Part shown: positions 35,896 to 44,989 of the stretch, in pieces
Layout: every line of letters begins with the position of its first letter
Position numbering within the stretch: the first letter of the stretch is position 1
Source of the DNA: Paenibacillus pabuli
Lineage (GTDB): Bacteria; Bacillota; Bacilli; Paenibacillales; Paenibacillaceae
Direction of reading: 5' to 3'
Assembly: GCF_039831995.1 (NCBI RefSeq)
Contig: NZ_JBDOIO010000001.1
Location: 256,511 to 320,510, forward strand
DNA: 64,000 nucleotides
Program-made: the position numbers and the translations under genes
The notes under the pieces: model-generated
The model's database searches: none
What the model saw: only the letters and a program-made list of their open reading frames with translations
What the model was told of the DNA's origin: nothing

Positions 35896-37478
35896 TGGCA
35901 TCACGTACTCCATTGTATAATGACTTCTATTTAAGAGGTAATTTGAGCGACCAACAGATTAAATGGCTTCTCAAGGTTCATGGTGATCAGGCCGCACCTA
36001 AGTTGAAGCACGTAATTGATGGATTCGAGTTGCATGATCCTCAGACTGTAGCTGTCGCTATGGGTATATTAAATCCTAGATTCTTCATTGCAGATAAAGT
36101 AGGATTAGGTAAAGGACTGATGGCCGCCGCAATCTACGCCAGATTGAAGCAGATGAATGCGATTAAGGTGCAAAATGGTGAAGCGGCTCCTATTGGTAAA
36201 CAATTGCTTGTAACTGTACCTCATAACGTTATTCAAATGGCTAATACTTATCGTCGCTACGGACAGAATATTGTTCCAATTCACGGTGGTAATGCTAAGA
36301 AAGTTTTGAATGACTTCGATATTGACGATCCTAATATTGACGGTATCGTTATTCCGTGGTCAGGAATGATATCACAGGGTATTCTTGCGTATATCTCAAA
36401 TAACCTCGATAAATTCAGTTTCGGTGTTTATGACGAGACTGAGAAATTGGTCAAAGAAGGTTCACAGACTTATACGAATGCTAATGCAATCGCTAAGAAC
36501 CTTAACCGAATGATTTTTACTTACGGTACACCTTGGCAGAAAAGTGTCATGGACTTTTTCTATCAATTCAAGGTGTTGAATCCTACGGTATTACCCTATA
36601 AAAACTTTCTGCAAAATAACTATGCGGTTATGGATGAAGAGTATTACTGGAGTTTTGACCGTAACTTGCGCCAGTCTACTAAGCGAACTCGTTATGTAGT
36701 TGGTGATTATAAGAATCAGCAGGAACTTAAAGAAAGACTCGCGCTTCACTTTCTTTCAAGGTCCAAAAAGGATTATGCTAGCTCACTTCCTGAGCATGTT
36801 ATCACTGCTGTACCTGTGGAAATGTCTATCCATCAGAAGGAGCAGATTAACGAATATACACAGAAAGCTGTATTCCTCAATAGTCCAACAACATGTAATG
36901 AAGATGCATTCTTTACTAAGCGTCACGTTTCGAAGTTGGAAAAAGTTTTGGACCTCTGCGAAGAAATTAAAGAGGATCGACCTATCATTTACTGCCATCA
37001 TCCTAAGGCTCAGGTAGTTATCTATGAGCACTTGAAGGAAATGGGATGGAAAGTTGCTTATATCAATGGTAAAACCGAGTATGAAATGCGAAGTGAGATA
37101 ATTGACGATTTCAACGATTATAAACTCGATTGTATCATCCTCAACGTGTATGATGCAGTTAACTTGCCAACATCACAGGCTGTAATCTTCTATACTATTC
37201 CAACTAAGCCTAACATTACATATCAGGTAATGGGACGGATTGACCGGAATAACTATACACAAGTCAAAAGTTACTACTTCCTTATTTATATGGATTCTAT
37301 CGAAGTCCAAAGATTACGTGAACTATCATTGTTCCGTGAATATCATGCTAATGAGTTCACTGGTAGTGCCGATAGTGTCTACCATCAACTTGATTCGCAG
37401 ATCAGTGCTATTGAAGATCAGCGAAGAGAATATTCAGAAGAACCAGACTTTGATTTCGATGAGGTGATGGGACTATGA
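35895..37478 (+). CDS. SF2 (SNF2-like) helicase/ATPase
   Basis: 527 aa. Motif I KVGLGKGLMAAA (about 68-79, SNF2-type GLGK), motif II YDETEKL (DExx box at about 183), and a C-terminal helicase domain with motif VI QVMGRIDRNNYTQ (about 443-455). The degenerate motif II (DETE) departs from DEAH. Expected role: ATP-dependent DNA translocase in replication or repair. The gene opens the operon SF2 helicase - DnaC-like loader - DnaB, and its stop overlaps the loader start (ATGA). Confidence 0.82.
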   Translation: MASRTPLYNDFYLRGNLSDQQIKWLLKVHGDQAAPKLKHVIDGFELHDPQTVAVAMGILNPRFFIADKVGLGKGLMAAAIYARLKQMNAIKVQNGEAAPIGKQLLVTVPHNVIQMANTYRRYGQNIVPIHGGNAKKVLNDFDIDDPNIDGIVIPWSGMISQGILAYISNNLDKFSFGVYDETEKLVKEGSQTYTNANAIAKNLNRMIFTYGTPWQKSVMDFFYQFKVLNPTVLPYKNFLQNNYAVMDEEYYWSFDRNLRQSTKRTRYVVGDYKNQQELKERLALHFLSRSKKDYASSLPEHVITAVPVEMSIHQKEQINEYTQKAVFLNSPTTCNEDAFFTKRHVSKLEKVLDLCEEIKEDRPIIYCHHPKAQVVIYEHLKEMGWKVAYINGKTEYEMRSEIIDDFNDYKLDCIILNVYDAVNLPTSQAVIFYTIPTKPNITYQVMGRIDRNNYTQVKSYYFLIYMDSIEVQRLRELSLFREYHANEFTGSADSVYHQLDSQISAIEDQRREYSEEPDFDFDEVMGL

Positions 37479-38218
37479 CAGATATCTTAGATGGAATTGA
37501 GATAGCTGAAGAAAAGCCGCCTTGTAAGTGTTGGGGTCGTAAGGTTATATTGAATGAATCCGGGGACTTGGTCCCCTGCCCTGTTTGTATGGTAATAACC
37601 AATTCGCCTGCACATAGTGTTGACCCTGGGGCCAACATTGAATTAATCCCTGAAAAATTCCGAGATGTCTTTTTCGACATTACAAAAATTCTCGATGACA
37701 ATAAAATACCTGAGAAAGTTCGTAAGGACTTGGAATTTCCCAAATATTTAAAAGCCTTGGAGAAAATTGTATACAGCTCATCTAATGGTATGCTTTCCTC
37801 GAAATCTCTGTTCTTGGCGGCTCCTCCTGGATTCGGTAAGAACCATGCAGTTTATGCAGCTATGGAAGGTGCTATGCGTTATGGGTTAACTGTGGCACCT
37901 TATTATGATTGTGGTGAACTTCGGGAAATGATTGATAAGCAGCAATTAAAATCCGATTATTATACCGCTGATATTTGTTTCGTTAAAATAACTTCAGGTA
38001 ATGTCACTGTTCAGGATTTACAGTGTGCTAAGCTTATCACTGAACGTCGAGCGCGGCGTAATAAGCCAACTATTGTTACATCACGGATGCCGGTTAACTA
38101 TTTCACAAAAATGGAACCTAGCATAGTCGAATTAATTCGTAAAGATGTAAGTAATGGTGACTATTTCAGGTGGCAGTACTTGGCAGCTCCCTTTATTTTT
38201 TATGAAGGTAAGCGTTAA
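37475..38218 (+). CDS. DnaC/DnaI-like AAA+ helicase loader
   Basis: 247 aa, start overlapping the helicase stop. N-terminal cysteines (CKCWG...CPVC, about residues 12-34) form a zinc-binding site like that of DnaI. The AAA+ domain has Walker A LAAPPGFGKNHAV (about 113-125) and a downstream KLITERRARRNKPTIVTSRMP region with the sensor/arginine-finger pattern of DnaC. It precedes the DnaB-like helicase by 64 bases, which strongly supports a loader role. Walker B is less clear (ADICFVKI). Confidence 0.78.
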   Translation: MTDILDGIEIAEEKPPCKCWGRKVILNESGDLVPCPVCMVITNSPAHSVDPGANIELIPEKFRDVFFDITKILDDNKIPEKVRKDLEFPKYLKALEKIVYSSSNGMLSSKSLFLAAPPGFGKNHAVYAAMEGAMRYGLTVAPYYDCGELREMIDKQQLKSDYYTADICFVKITSGNVTVQDLQCAKLITERRARRNKPTIVTSRMPVNYFTKMEPSIVELIRKDVSNGDYFRWQYLAAPFIFYEGKR

Positions 38219-38282
38219 GATTTAATGTCTTATATAACAGGACGGATATAAGTTTAGACCAGCGGTATAGGAGGTTCTTCCA

Positions 38283-39782
38283 TTGTCAGATATGGTAATT
38301 ACAGAAGAGGATATTTTCCCTTATATAATCCGGGGAGAAGGCAAGGACTATGAAGCAGTACAGGATATGACCATTTATTTCATTCAAGCAGTACCACATA
38401 ACATTTTCACGAAACAGTGGCATATTCTTTACGATATTATACAGAACGGCGTAAGATTCAGTAAATTTTACAATAATCAGCAGGCCAACCAGATCATGAA
38501 ACGGGCTGTCTCCAACTATGTGACTAAGCCTGAGATTCAGATCAAGGATGTCACTGAGAATTATTATGATGAGAAACTTGCGGCTGACGATCTCTACGGT
38601 GTCTGTACTAACACGTGGTTAGAAATGAGTGATGAAGTTCTCGATGTAAATGATTTTAAGGCTAACCTTGATTTGTATATCGAAACATGGGCTGCTGCTC
38701 AATATCAGAAGATTCACGTCGATGCCTACGCTATCATGAGTAAGGAAATGCGTGTTGGGCGTGAGATATTTTACGGACTCGAAGGAAGCAAACGGTATTA
38801 TAGCATGGAATCTACTAAGGTAGAGACTATTCTCAATGCATCAAAACGTACAACATCAAGAATCTACGTTGCACCAGAAGGTTATGAATCATACCAGAAA
38901 AATAAAGAGAATAGCCCTATTACTCACGTACTTACGCATACAGGTGTGAAAAGTATTGACAAAGTAATTGGTGGTATACGTAAGTCAGATTTGATGGCTG
39001 TTATCGCTTTCTCTGGTCATGGTAAAACTCGTTTCGTTTCTAACATGGTTTATAATGCAATGATGTTGGGCCAGCACGGTGTCTATTATTGTTTGGAATC
39101 AGAAACGAATGAGTACATTGCTAAACTAATTGCAAGACACTTAGCGGAGAAATATAACAATCCTCCTATTTCTGATACTGATATCATCCAGAAACGTTAC
39201 CCTAACGCTGAAATTGAGAACCTTGTACACTTGGCTGAGTATGATCTGTTCAATAACGAAGCCTACGGTAAGGTTGAATTTATTCCAGGACCTTTGTATA
39301 TCGAAGACTTCCAATCTGGTATTGAAGCTATATGGAATGACCGTGGACGTTTGGACTTTGTCGTAATCGACCACACAGGTTTGGTGCAGTCACACCTTCT
39401 TAAAACGAAAAAGGAAATGCTGGACTGGTTTTACCCTCAATTGAAAATTATTTCTGGATCGTTCATGGGAGAAGGTATTGGAGTTGTATGCGCACACCAA
39501 CTTAACCGTGAAACTCACGCTGAACTCTTGAAGGCTGAGGATGATGTTGAGGTGGCAACTGACCAAGGTGCGGCTGACTCTATCGAAGTAATTCGGTCTT
39601 CAAGTTTGGCGATCACTATATTCTGTGAACCTCGCCATAAAGATACGGATACTTCCGATATATTATGTGCTAAAATGCGTAATGGTAAGGGATTCCGTCG
39701 TACTAAAGTGTATGCTCAGATGGGTAACTGTCTTTATCGGGATTTACCTCAGACTGCAGGAGAAGCTACTTATACACTATAA
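38283..39782 (+). CDS. dnaB: DnaB-like replicative helicase
   Basis: 499 aa, TTG start with AGGAGG. RecA-type hexameric helicase core: GIRKSDLMAVIAFSGHGKTR (Walker A about 243-251), YYCLESETNEY, Walker B LDFVVIDHTG (about 357-366), and VVCAHQLNRE, equivalent to DnaB motif H3. The N-terminal about 200 residues differ from cellular DnaB N-domains. It would unwind the fork and recruit the primase. Follows its putative loader; terminated by a strong hairpin. Confidence 0.85.
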   Translation: MSDMVITEEDIFPYIIRGEGKDYEAVQDMTIYFIQAVPHNIFTKQWHILYDIIQNGVRFSKFYNNQQANQIMKRAVSNYVTKPEIQIKDVTENYYDEKLAADDLYGVCTNTWLEMSDEVLDVNDFKANLDLYIETWAAAQYQKIHVDAYAIMSKEMRVGREIFYGLEGSKRYYSMESTKVETILNASKRTTSRIYVAPEGYESYQKNKENSPITHVLTHTGVKSIDKVIGGIRKSDLMAVIAFSGHGKTRFVSNMVYNAMMLGQHGVYYCLESETNEYIAKLIARHLAEKYNNPPISDTDIIQKRYPNAEIENLVHLAEYDLFNNEAYGKVEFIPGPLYIEDFQSGIEAIWNDRGRLDFVVIDHTGLVQSHLLKTKKEMLDWFYPQLKIISGSFMGEGIGVVCAHQLNRETHAELLKAEDDVEVATDQGAADSIEVIRSSSLAITIFCEPRHKDTDTSDILCAKMRNGKGFRRTKVYAQMGNCLYRDLPQTAGEATYTL

Positions 39783-39810
39783 ACATTATCTTTTAAATAC
39801 TATTAACAAA

Positions 39811-39845
39811 TACCCTGACCTTAAATATAAGGTCGGGGTATTTTT
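39811..39845 (+). terminator. Rho-independent terminator
   Basis: TACCCTGACCTT / AAGGTCGGGGTA stem with a 6-base loop and TTTTT tail. Confidence 0.9.
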
Positions 39846-40626
39846 GTTAGATATTTACGGTTAAAATAACAGTTTCGCTAATTATTTTCTTCATTGGTCA
39901 TTTTAGAAAATATAATCAAAATAAATACTAAAGATACCCTCTAGCAGTTGAGATTATTTAGATTTACTTTCTGATGTACTAGGTTAGATTTGATGCAGAA
40001 TAATCTCAGTTAGGGGGACTTTATTAAATCGTGAAAAAACGACCTATTCCGGGATAAAATTGAGTTAAAATGGTTATAAATGTTGGTCTCGTATTTATCT
40101 CAGAACTGTTGCACTAAAATCTCAGTGGGATACCTGTGATAATCGTTAAGCAATTAACGCTGACTTTTTAAGGCGATTTAAAAATGTACAGACTTGTTTA
40201 TAGTAGATATTCATTATAGTCAATCTTCTTTGGACGAATGCAATTATTATTGCAATTATTCTTTATATTTCTCACAATAGTCACACTTTGAAGGGCTATT
40301 TTAAAACGATGTACAATTATTAATATCTCAGCCATTTCTCATATCAGGGCGTAATGGAAAAATATCCAATATATAAGTACTATTAAATACGAAATTGAAA
40401 ATGTAGAGACTAATTTGATCTCGCGTTAGTCTCATAAATTCTCTCAATATTCTCTTTAACATTGCGTAAATCATTAGATTCTATATTAATCCTTCTTTAA
40501 AACTAACTATCAGATGTAAGTTAAAAATAGGTTTAAAATAGGTTTCGATTATAGCTACATACTAACTTATATCCAGTTTTTAACAAGAACATTATGCTGT
40601 ATGGAATTTTTAAGGGGGTTTAACGA
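39846..40626. other. 780-bp AT-rich noncoding region with ATCTCAG repeats
   Basis: The longest gene-free stretch of the window. It holds an inverted repeat TGAGATTATT (39949-39958) / AATAATCTCA (39999-40008) and four same-orientation copies of ATCTCAG (40003, 40097, 40119 and 40325). There is no convincing protein-coding frame. Its place between dnaB and the primase-finger/ligase genes, its A+T content and the repeats are compatible with a replication origin or a long regulatory leader; I cannot decide between them. Confidence 0.4.
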
Positions 40627-40683
40627 TTGAATTATCTCGTTCGATTAACGCCTATATTAAAGAAATTAAAATCTGTCTTTTAA
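40627..40683 (+). CDS. 18-aa leader peptide ORF
   Basis: TTG 40627 with AAGGGGG at 40612-40618 (8-base spacing), encoding the basic hydrophobic peptide MNYLVRLTPILKKLKSVF. It ends 8 bases before a hairpin that precedes the 3D-domain gene, so it looks like a translated leader. Low confidence as a functional product. Confidence 0.35.
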   Translation: MNYLVRLTPILKKLKSVF

Positions 40684-40690
40684 CACTAAT

Positions 40691-40719
40691 TAGCTCCGCA
40701 GACATTTGGCGGGATGCTA
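40691..40719 (+). promoter_or_regulatory. hairpin in the leader of the 3D-domain gene
   Basis: TAGC-CCGC pairs with GCGG-GCTA (one bulge each side, 9-base loop). No T-run follows; it ends 7 bases before the ribosome binding site TGGAGGA (40726). It could tune translation or RNA stability in response to leader-peptide translation. Genes with 3D domains are known targets of leader regulation in Bacilli, but I do not see a ydaO-type c-di-AMP riboswitch consensus. Confidence 0.4.
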
Positions 40720-40736
40720 AAATCATGGAGGAACCT

Positions 40737-41474
40737 ATGCGAAAACTCACGATCCGGCTAGCGTTTGGTGCGCTGGCTATGCTTAGCCTGACAGCAGGCG
40801 GCTGGCTATCTACTCAAACTCTTGAAGCTAAATCAGAGTCTACTGAAGGTAACACTTCACAGATTGCTGCTGACAACCAAATTCCACCTGCAAATGAAGA
40901 AATCGATAAACTCTACCGTAAAGTCTATGAACTAACAAAAACTAATGATGAGCAGATGGAACAGATTGACGCGATAAACTTATTGTTAATTCAGTCTCTA
41001 TCTGAAAAAGCGAACAAAGCTGAGCATAACGCTAAAGTAGCCAAGGCTGTTGCAAACGAAGCTACTAAAATTATTAGAGAATCCCAAGGAACTCAGGCTA
41101 TCGTTAAAACTGTTGTGAAGGCTCCTTCGGGTAAACAAGGCAAACCTAAAGTTATTGTGCAGCAAGACGTAGGCTCTGTCATTACGGTTATAGCTACATC
41201 TTATATTGCTCTTTGTGATACAGGTTGTACGGGTATTACAGCTACAGGTATTGATGTCCGCGATAAAACACCAAATATTATTGCAGTTGACCCCGACATC
41301 ATCCCATTGAATCGCAAGGTGGAATTATTCGTTAACGATAAATCTATCGGTATCTACGAAACACAGGATACTGGTGGAGATATTAAAGGCTTCCGCATTG
41401 ACATACTAAAAAGTTCTGAACGCGAAGCGCTTAACTTTGGTAACCAAGAGGTTACAGTAAAAATTATTGAGTAG
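40737..41474 (+). CDS. secreted 3D-domain protein (cell-wall lytic type)
   Basis: 245 aa. ATG 40737 is chosen because ATG 40725 overlaps the ribosome binding site. N-terminal signal/anchor (LAFGALAMLSLTAGGWLS), a coiled-coil segment (about 45-105), then the 3D domain (about 140-245) with conserved Asp residues in IIAVDPDIIPL, ETQDTGGDIKG and FRIDI. The 3D domain is a double-psi barrel shared with MltA-type lytic transglycosylases and Rpf/YuiC proteins that remodel peptidoglycan. Here it may assist transfer through the wall or host reactivation. Monocistronic, with a terminator downstream. Confidence 0.85.
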   Translation: MRKLTIRLAFGALAMLSLTAGGWLSTQTLEAKSESTEGNTSQIAADNQIPPANEEIDKLYRKVYELTKTNDEQMEQIDAINLLLIQSLSEKANKAEHNAKVAKAVANEATKIIRESQGTQAIVKTVVKAPSGKQGKPKVIVQQDVGSVITVIATSYIALCDTGCTGITATGIDVRDKTPNIIAVDPDIIPLNRKVELFVNDKSIGIYETQDTGGDIKGFRIDILKSSEREALNFGNQEVTVKIIE

Positions 41475-41544
41475 TCTCTAAAATGCCTTAAAATTCCTGA
41501 AATACATGAACGAGAGAGTCATCACTATTAAATATAAACCATAT

Positions 41545-41576
41545 AAAAGACCGAGGGTAATTTACCTCGGTCTTTT
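41545..41576 (+). terminator. Rho-independent terminator
   Basis: AAAGACCGAGG / CCTCGGTCTTT, an 11-bp perfect stem with an 8-base loop; the T tail is part of the stem's 3' arm. Confidence 0.85.
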
Positions 41577-41849
41577 GCATCACTGTAATATCTCATTAAT
41601 TTGGTTCTTTTTGTGTCGAAATAACTAGGTAACACAGGAATAGGCAGTTATTTAAGGTGATGGGTAGGTGAAGTGGCTAAGAAGCTGTTCTATTAAAGGC
41701 AATAAATGTATTGGTAATCTTAGGAAGGTTCTGAATCAGGTAACGACAACCTAATACGTTATTTACAGCTTATGATAACTATCTATTCACCTCAGTTAAT
41801 TCTGGAACTATCTATAAACAATCTCAATTCCGCTAGGACTTCAAGTTAA
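41577..41849. other. noncoding region before the primase-finger operon
   Basis: About 270 bases with no credible gene; only very short frames (for example a 7-codon GTG frame near 41670). No clear repeat or hairpin found. The operon promoter begins at 41850. Confidence 0.4.
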
Positions 41850-41879
41850 TTGACAGCTACTTTCAGAGTTAACTATAAT
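41850..41879 (+). promoter_or_regulatory. consensus sigma-A promoter
   Basis: TTGACA (41850-41855) and TATAAT (41874-41879) with an 18-base spacer. Both hexamers are perfect. It drives the leader ORF and the primase-finger/RuvC/ligase run. Confidence 0.8.
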
Positions 41880-41923
41880 AACGTGTAGTTAGATATCTTT
41901 CAACGTTAAAGGTGTTCATTTTA

Positions 41924-42034
41924 GTGCGGCAGTATATTTGCGAGGAAAATAAGGAGAGTGAAGTTAAAATGTATTTTATCGCTATTTTAACGACGACAAA
42001 TGTATTAGGAGGTCTCTCAAATGGGCTTGCGTGA
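41924..42034 (+). CDS. 36-aa leader ORF overlapping the primase-finger start
   Basis: GTG 41924 (AAAGGTG upstream) or the internal ATG 41969 (AAGGAG at 41951-41956) opens a frame that ends at TGA 42032-42034, 14 bases inside the next gene in another frame. The next gene's ribosome binding site (TTAGGAGG) lies within it. Hydrophobic C-terminal half (YFIAILTTTNVLGGLSNGLA). Probably a coupling leader. Confidence 0.35.
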   Translation: MRQYICEENKESEVKMYFIAILTTTNVLGGLSNGLA

Positions 42035-42485
42035 AATATTCCAAGATAAGATGTCGTTACCTGACTATTTCTCTACCTATGTCCGAAATGAGGATATCAA
42101 GATGATGCGTAGGGTTTGTTGTCCTATTCACTCGGAGAATACACCATCTTTCTTCTATATGCGAGATACTGATACATTCTCTTGTTTCGGCTGTGGCAAG
42201 GCTGGATCAATCATCGAGTTGCACTATTATTTGATGAGATTAGATGATGAAAAAATCACTAAGCAGGTTGCAATCGAGGATTTGGCCCATATCTTAGGAA
42301 TCAAGTTGAATCGTCGTTTTGAGAAAATAAAACTCGAAGCTACTCTTCCTCAGAAGTATTTCCAGGATAAGTTAGTTAAGAGTGCGCGAGGAAATATTTC
42401 ATCATTAGCAAGGATTGACTTGCTGAATGCTTTTGGTAATACACCTGAAGAGATTCTCGGAATCATGAAATCAGGTAAACTATAG
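42021..42485 (+). CDS. DnaG-type primase zinc-finger protein lacking a catalytic core
   Basis: 154 aa. CHC2 zinc finger with Cys34, His37, Cys55 and Cys58 in CCPIHSENTPSF and TFSCFGCGKAGS, the hallmark of bacterial and phage DnaG primases, where it recognises the template start site. The protein ends where the TOPRIM/RNA-polymerase core should begin, and no such core follows in the next genes. It may work in trans with a catalytic subunit outside the window or with host DnaG. Start ATG 42021 with TTAGGAGG. Confidence 0.85.
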   Translation: MGLREIFQDKMSLPDYFSTYVRNEDIKMMRRVCCPIHSENTPSFFYMRDTDTFSCFGCGKAGSIIELHYYLMRLDDEKITKQVAIEDLAHILGIKLNRRFEKIKLEATLPQKYFQDKLVKSARGNISSLARIDLLNAFGNTPEEILGIMKSGKL

Positions 42486-42496
42486 GGAGGTCAAAT

Positions 42497-42877
42497 ATGC
42501 TAAGACAGCAGCTTAACAGCCTGATTCGAATTAAGTATGTAAAACTCTTATCTGGGACCGATGGCATCAATGGTTATGTGTTCGCAGATTGGGCAAAATG
42601 TAACAAATTCCTAGAACAAATTTTTGGGAAGCATTTGCATAAACGTGTAAATGTCGGTATTTTCAGTAAAGGTGTCATGAAACCAATTAATCTCAAGTCA
42701 ATTTCTTATCAGGATAGCGTTCTAGAAATTAACGAATTCATTATTAAGTGTAGTGAATACGATGAAGAACTTAAATCTTATCCTGTAATTGTATGGTACT
42801 CTGATGAATCTGTCTTTGTTAGTTTCTTGATTAAGGATAAGGAACTATTGTCAATAAAATTTCCAGATAAGGTGTAA
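42497..42877 (+). CDS. hypothetical protein, 126 aa
   Basis: Soluble protein 11 bases after the primase finger, GGGAGGTC ribosome binding site. Mixed alpha/beta pattern with basic N-terminus (LRQQLNSLIRIKYVKLL). No family recognised; I looked for a TOPRIM or primase-core signature and saw none. By position it belongs to the replication operon. Confidence 0.6.
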   Translation: MLRQQLNSLIRIKYVKLLSGTDGINGYVFADWAKCNKFLEQIFGKHLHKRVNVGIFSKGVMKPINLKSISYQDSVLEINEFIIKCSEYDEELKSYPVIVWYSDESVFVSFLIKDKELLSIKFPDKV

Positions 42878-42884
42878 TTAAACT

Positions 42885-43748
42885 ATGAAATTTACAGCGC
42901 TAAATTTACGCACGTTTTTATTTGAATCTCAGAAGTTTTTTGATAGGACTGCAGAGACTGGAACATTGTTCAGAAAAGAAACCTACCCTGTCACGAATCT
43001 CTTTATTGATCCGGCTACGAATACAGGAATGGCAATTTTTACACAAGACGGTGAACTGGTAGCTGGATTCCGGGCTGAAATCATGGGTGACGATAAAATC
43101 CAGTACCGACGGGACTTATACAATGTTATTTCCGAATTACATAAGAAGTTCAATTTCGGAAATATCTATTTTGAGGAAGTATTTGTCGGAAAATCCTTTG
43201 ATACGCTGAAAGTTTTACTCAGCATTCGGCAGACTTTCTTTGAAATTGAGAAAGACTTAGGTATCCGGGCATTGGGCGTCAATAATAAGCGTTGGAAAGC
43301 TGCACTCGGACGGAAAATTTACGAGGATGATAAAGAAAATATACGTCATCACGTTAGTCAAACATTTGATATTAATAACATTCCTCAAGATACAATCGAT
43401 GCGATCGGTATGGGAATGGCTGTACTTAGACGAAACGCGATGGTTGTAACTCTACCTCCTAAAAGTGCTTTCAAGTACTATTTATATCTGGTTGAGGAAC
43501 CTGAGGATGTTACTGAAATTATTCTCAAGAATCACAAGAAATTGTTCCAGGAACACGGCTTTAACTTTTTCTCTTATAATACTACTGAGTTATTTAAACC
43601 GAATGCGCTGCATGCTCTGGCATATGACAATTTTACATGTGCATTAATTCCGCCACATCGATATTTCCCTCAAATTCTCTTACAAAATGGGATTCGGGAA
43701 ATGGATACGCGGGATAAAAAACTATTGGTAGTATTTCATAGAAAGTAA
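42885..43748 (+). CDS. RuvC-like RNase H-fold nuclease
   Basis: 287 aa. The four acidic positions of RuvC resolvases are visible: Asp42 in FIDPATNTGMA, Glu97/98 in IYFEEVFVG, and Asp169/Asp172 in PQDTIDAIGMG. The LGVNNKRWKAALG stretch matches the RuvC helix region. The core ends near residue 185; about 100 extra C-terminal residues are unrecognised. Expected role: cutting Holliday junctions or branched replication intermediates, as in large phages and plasmids. Confidence 0.78.
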   Translation: MKFTALNLRTFLFESQKFFDRTAETGTLFRKETYPVTNLFIDPATNTGMAIFTQDGELVAGFRAEIMGDDKIQYRRDLYNVISELHKKFNFGNIYFEEVFVGKSFDTLKVLLSIRQTFFEIEKDLGIRALGVNNKRWKAALGRKIYEDDKENIRHHVSQTFDINNIPQDTIDAIGMGMAVLRRNAMVVTLPPKSAFKYYLYLVEEPEDVTEIILKNHKKLFQEHGFNFFSYNTTELFKPNALHALAYDNFTCALIPPHRYFPQILLQNGIREMDTRDKKLLVVFHRK

Positions 43749-43767
43749 CTGAAAGGTGGTTTCATCG

Positions 43768-44946
43768 TTGAGTAGAGTTCAAGAGTTAGTGACCAGTCTG
43801 CGAGCAGCAGACACTGCTTATTATGATCCAGAATTGAAGCCGATTATGCAGGATCATGAGTACGATCTTTTACACGGAGAGTTGATTGCTCTCGATCCCA
43901 ACAACGAATACTTCAATGAAGTTGGTGGCGTTGTTGGAGAGCAGAGTGAGTATGACGCAATTCTACGTGGACATGCTCCAATGAAATCGATAGTTTCAAT
44001 TTTCAATGAGAAAGATGCCATTGGTTATGGGATACATAGATACGATTGGTTGCTGATGGCTAAAGCGGATGGTCAGGCATTTGAGGCCTTGTACCTCTAC
44101 GGTAAGTTAGTATTTGTAACTACTCGTGGACGTGAGGGCAACAATGGCCGAAATATCACTGCACAGATGCGGCATGTTATTCCTAACTATGTTGAAGAAC
44201 TTTCCTCATACCCTTCAGTTACTATCTATGGCGAGGGTGTAATTTTATATCAAGATTTCGAACGGATGAAAGAACGTTATCCTGAAATCTCTAATATTCG
44301 TAATTCAGTATCAACATTCTTTAAGGATAATTTTAATATTGAAGACATCGAATATTTTACAGCTCTTGCTTATAATATCGACTTCGATGATGCACCTAAT
44401 ACTCGATTAGGCAGATTGCAGTTACTGCAACATATCGGTTTCCGAACAGTAGATGTAGTTAATTATGAGGGCGATCCTATTGAATCTCCCTATAACCTCG
44501 ATAAATATTCATTCGAGTACTTGACAGACGGACTTGTCCTCTGTGTAAATTCTCAGGACTTATTCGAAGAAATCGGTGGTAATGATAAACACGATGATGG
44601 GCAGATTGCACTCAAGTACGGTAACTGGGAATCCCCTGATTTCTCAGCCATCGTTGAGGATATTGTATGGAGTGCAGGCAAACAAAGATTTACCCCTATC
44701 GCTGAAATCGAACCCTTCTATACTCCGAGTGGTAAGAGAATTGAAAATGTCTCTTTGAGTAATGTAGCAACAATCATCAAACATCAAATTCTACCTGGTA
44801 CTCGAATTTACTTTAAATATCAGTCTGAGATTGTGCCGATGTTCCTCTATAGCGAGCATACTATGGGTGAAGAGTATGAGGAAAATGACGATGAATACGA
44901 TGACGATGATGAGAACTGGGACGAAGAAGGATGGGACGAAGAATGA
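43768..44946 (+). CDS. ligA: NAD+-dependent DNA ligase, adenylation half
   Basis: 392 aa from TTG 43768 (AAAGGTGG upstream; GTG 43756 overlaps that site). Domain Ia has AYYDPELKPIMQDHEYDLL, then HAPMKSIVSIFN, the catalytic lysine in MAKADGQAFEA (Lys99 of KxDG), RGREGNNGRNIT, and EYLTDGLVLCVN, followed by an OB fold (about 300-365). The zinc finger, HhH and BRCT domains of LigA (about 670 residues in full) are absent; they occur as a separate gene at 47670. The C-terminus is an acidic tail (DDEYDDDDENWDEEGWDEE). Confidence 0.9.
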   Translation: MSRVQELVTSLRAADTAYYDPELKPIMQDHEYDLLHGELIALDPNNEYFNEVGGVVGEQSEYDAILRGHAPMKSIVSIFNEKDAIGYGIHRYDWLLMAKADGQAFEALYLYGKLVFVTTRGREGNNGRNITAQMRHVIPNYVEELSSYPSVTIYGEGVILYQDFERMKERYPEISNIRNSVSTFFKDNFNIEDIEYFTALAYNIDFDDAPNTRLGRLQLLQHIGFRTVDVVNYEGDPIESPYNLDKYSFEYLTDGLVLCVNSQDLFEEIGGNDKHDDGQIALKYGNWESPDFSAIVEDIVWSAGKQRFTPIAEIEPFYTPSGKRIENVSLSNVATIIKHQILPGTRIYFKYQSEIVPMFLYSEHTMGEEYEENDDEYDDDDENWDEEGWDEE

Positions 44947-44989
44947 AAACTATTTTAGATTTAACTCTGGTCAATAAGGAGGATAGTCA

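Noticed and set aside
40627..40736. c-di-AMP (ydaO) riboswitch before the 3D-domain gene
   Set aside because: The gene type fits, but the conserved ydaO core is not visible; only a simple hairpin is supported.
42497..42877. Catalytic half of a split primase
   Set aside because: The position is suggestive, but no TOPRIM or primase-core motif can be seen in the 126 residues.
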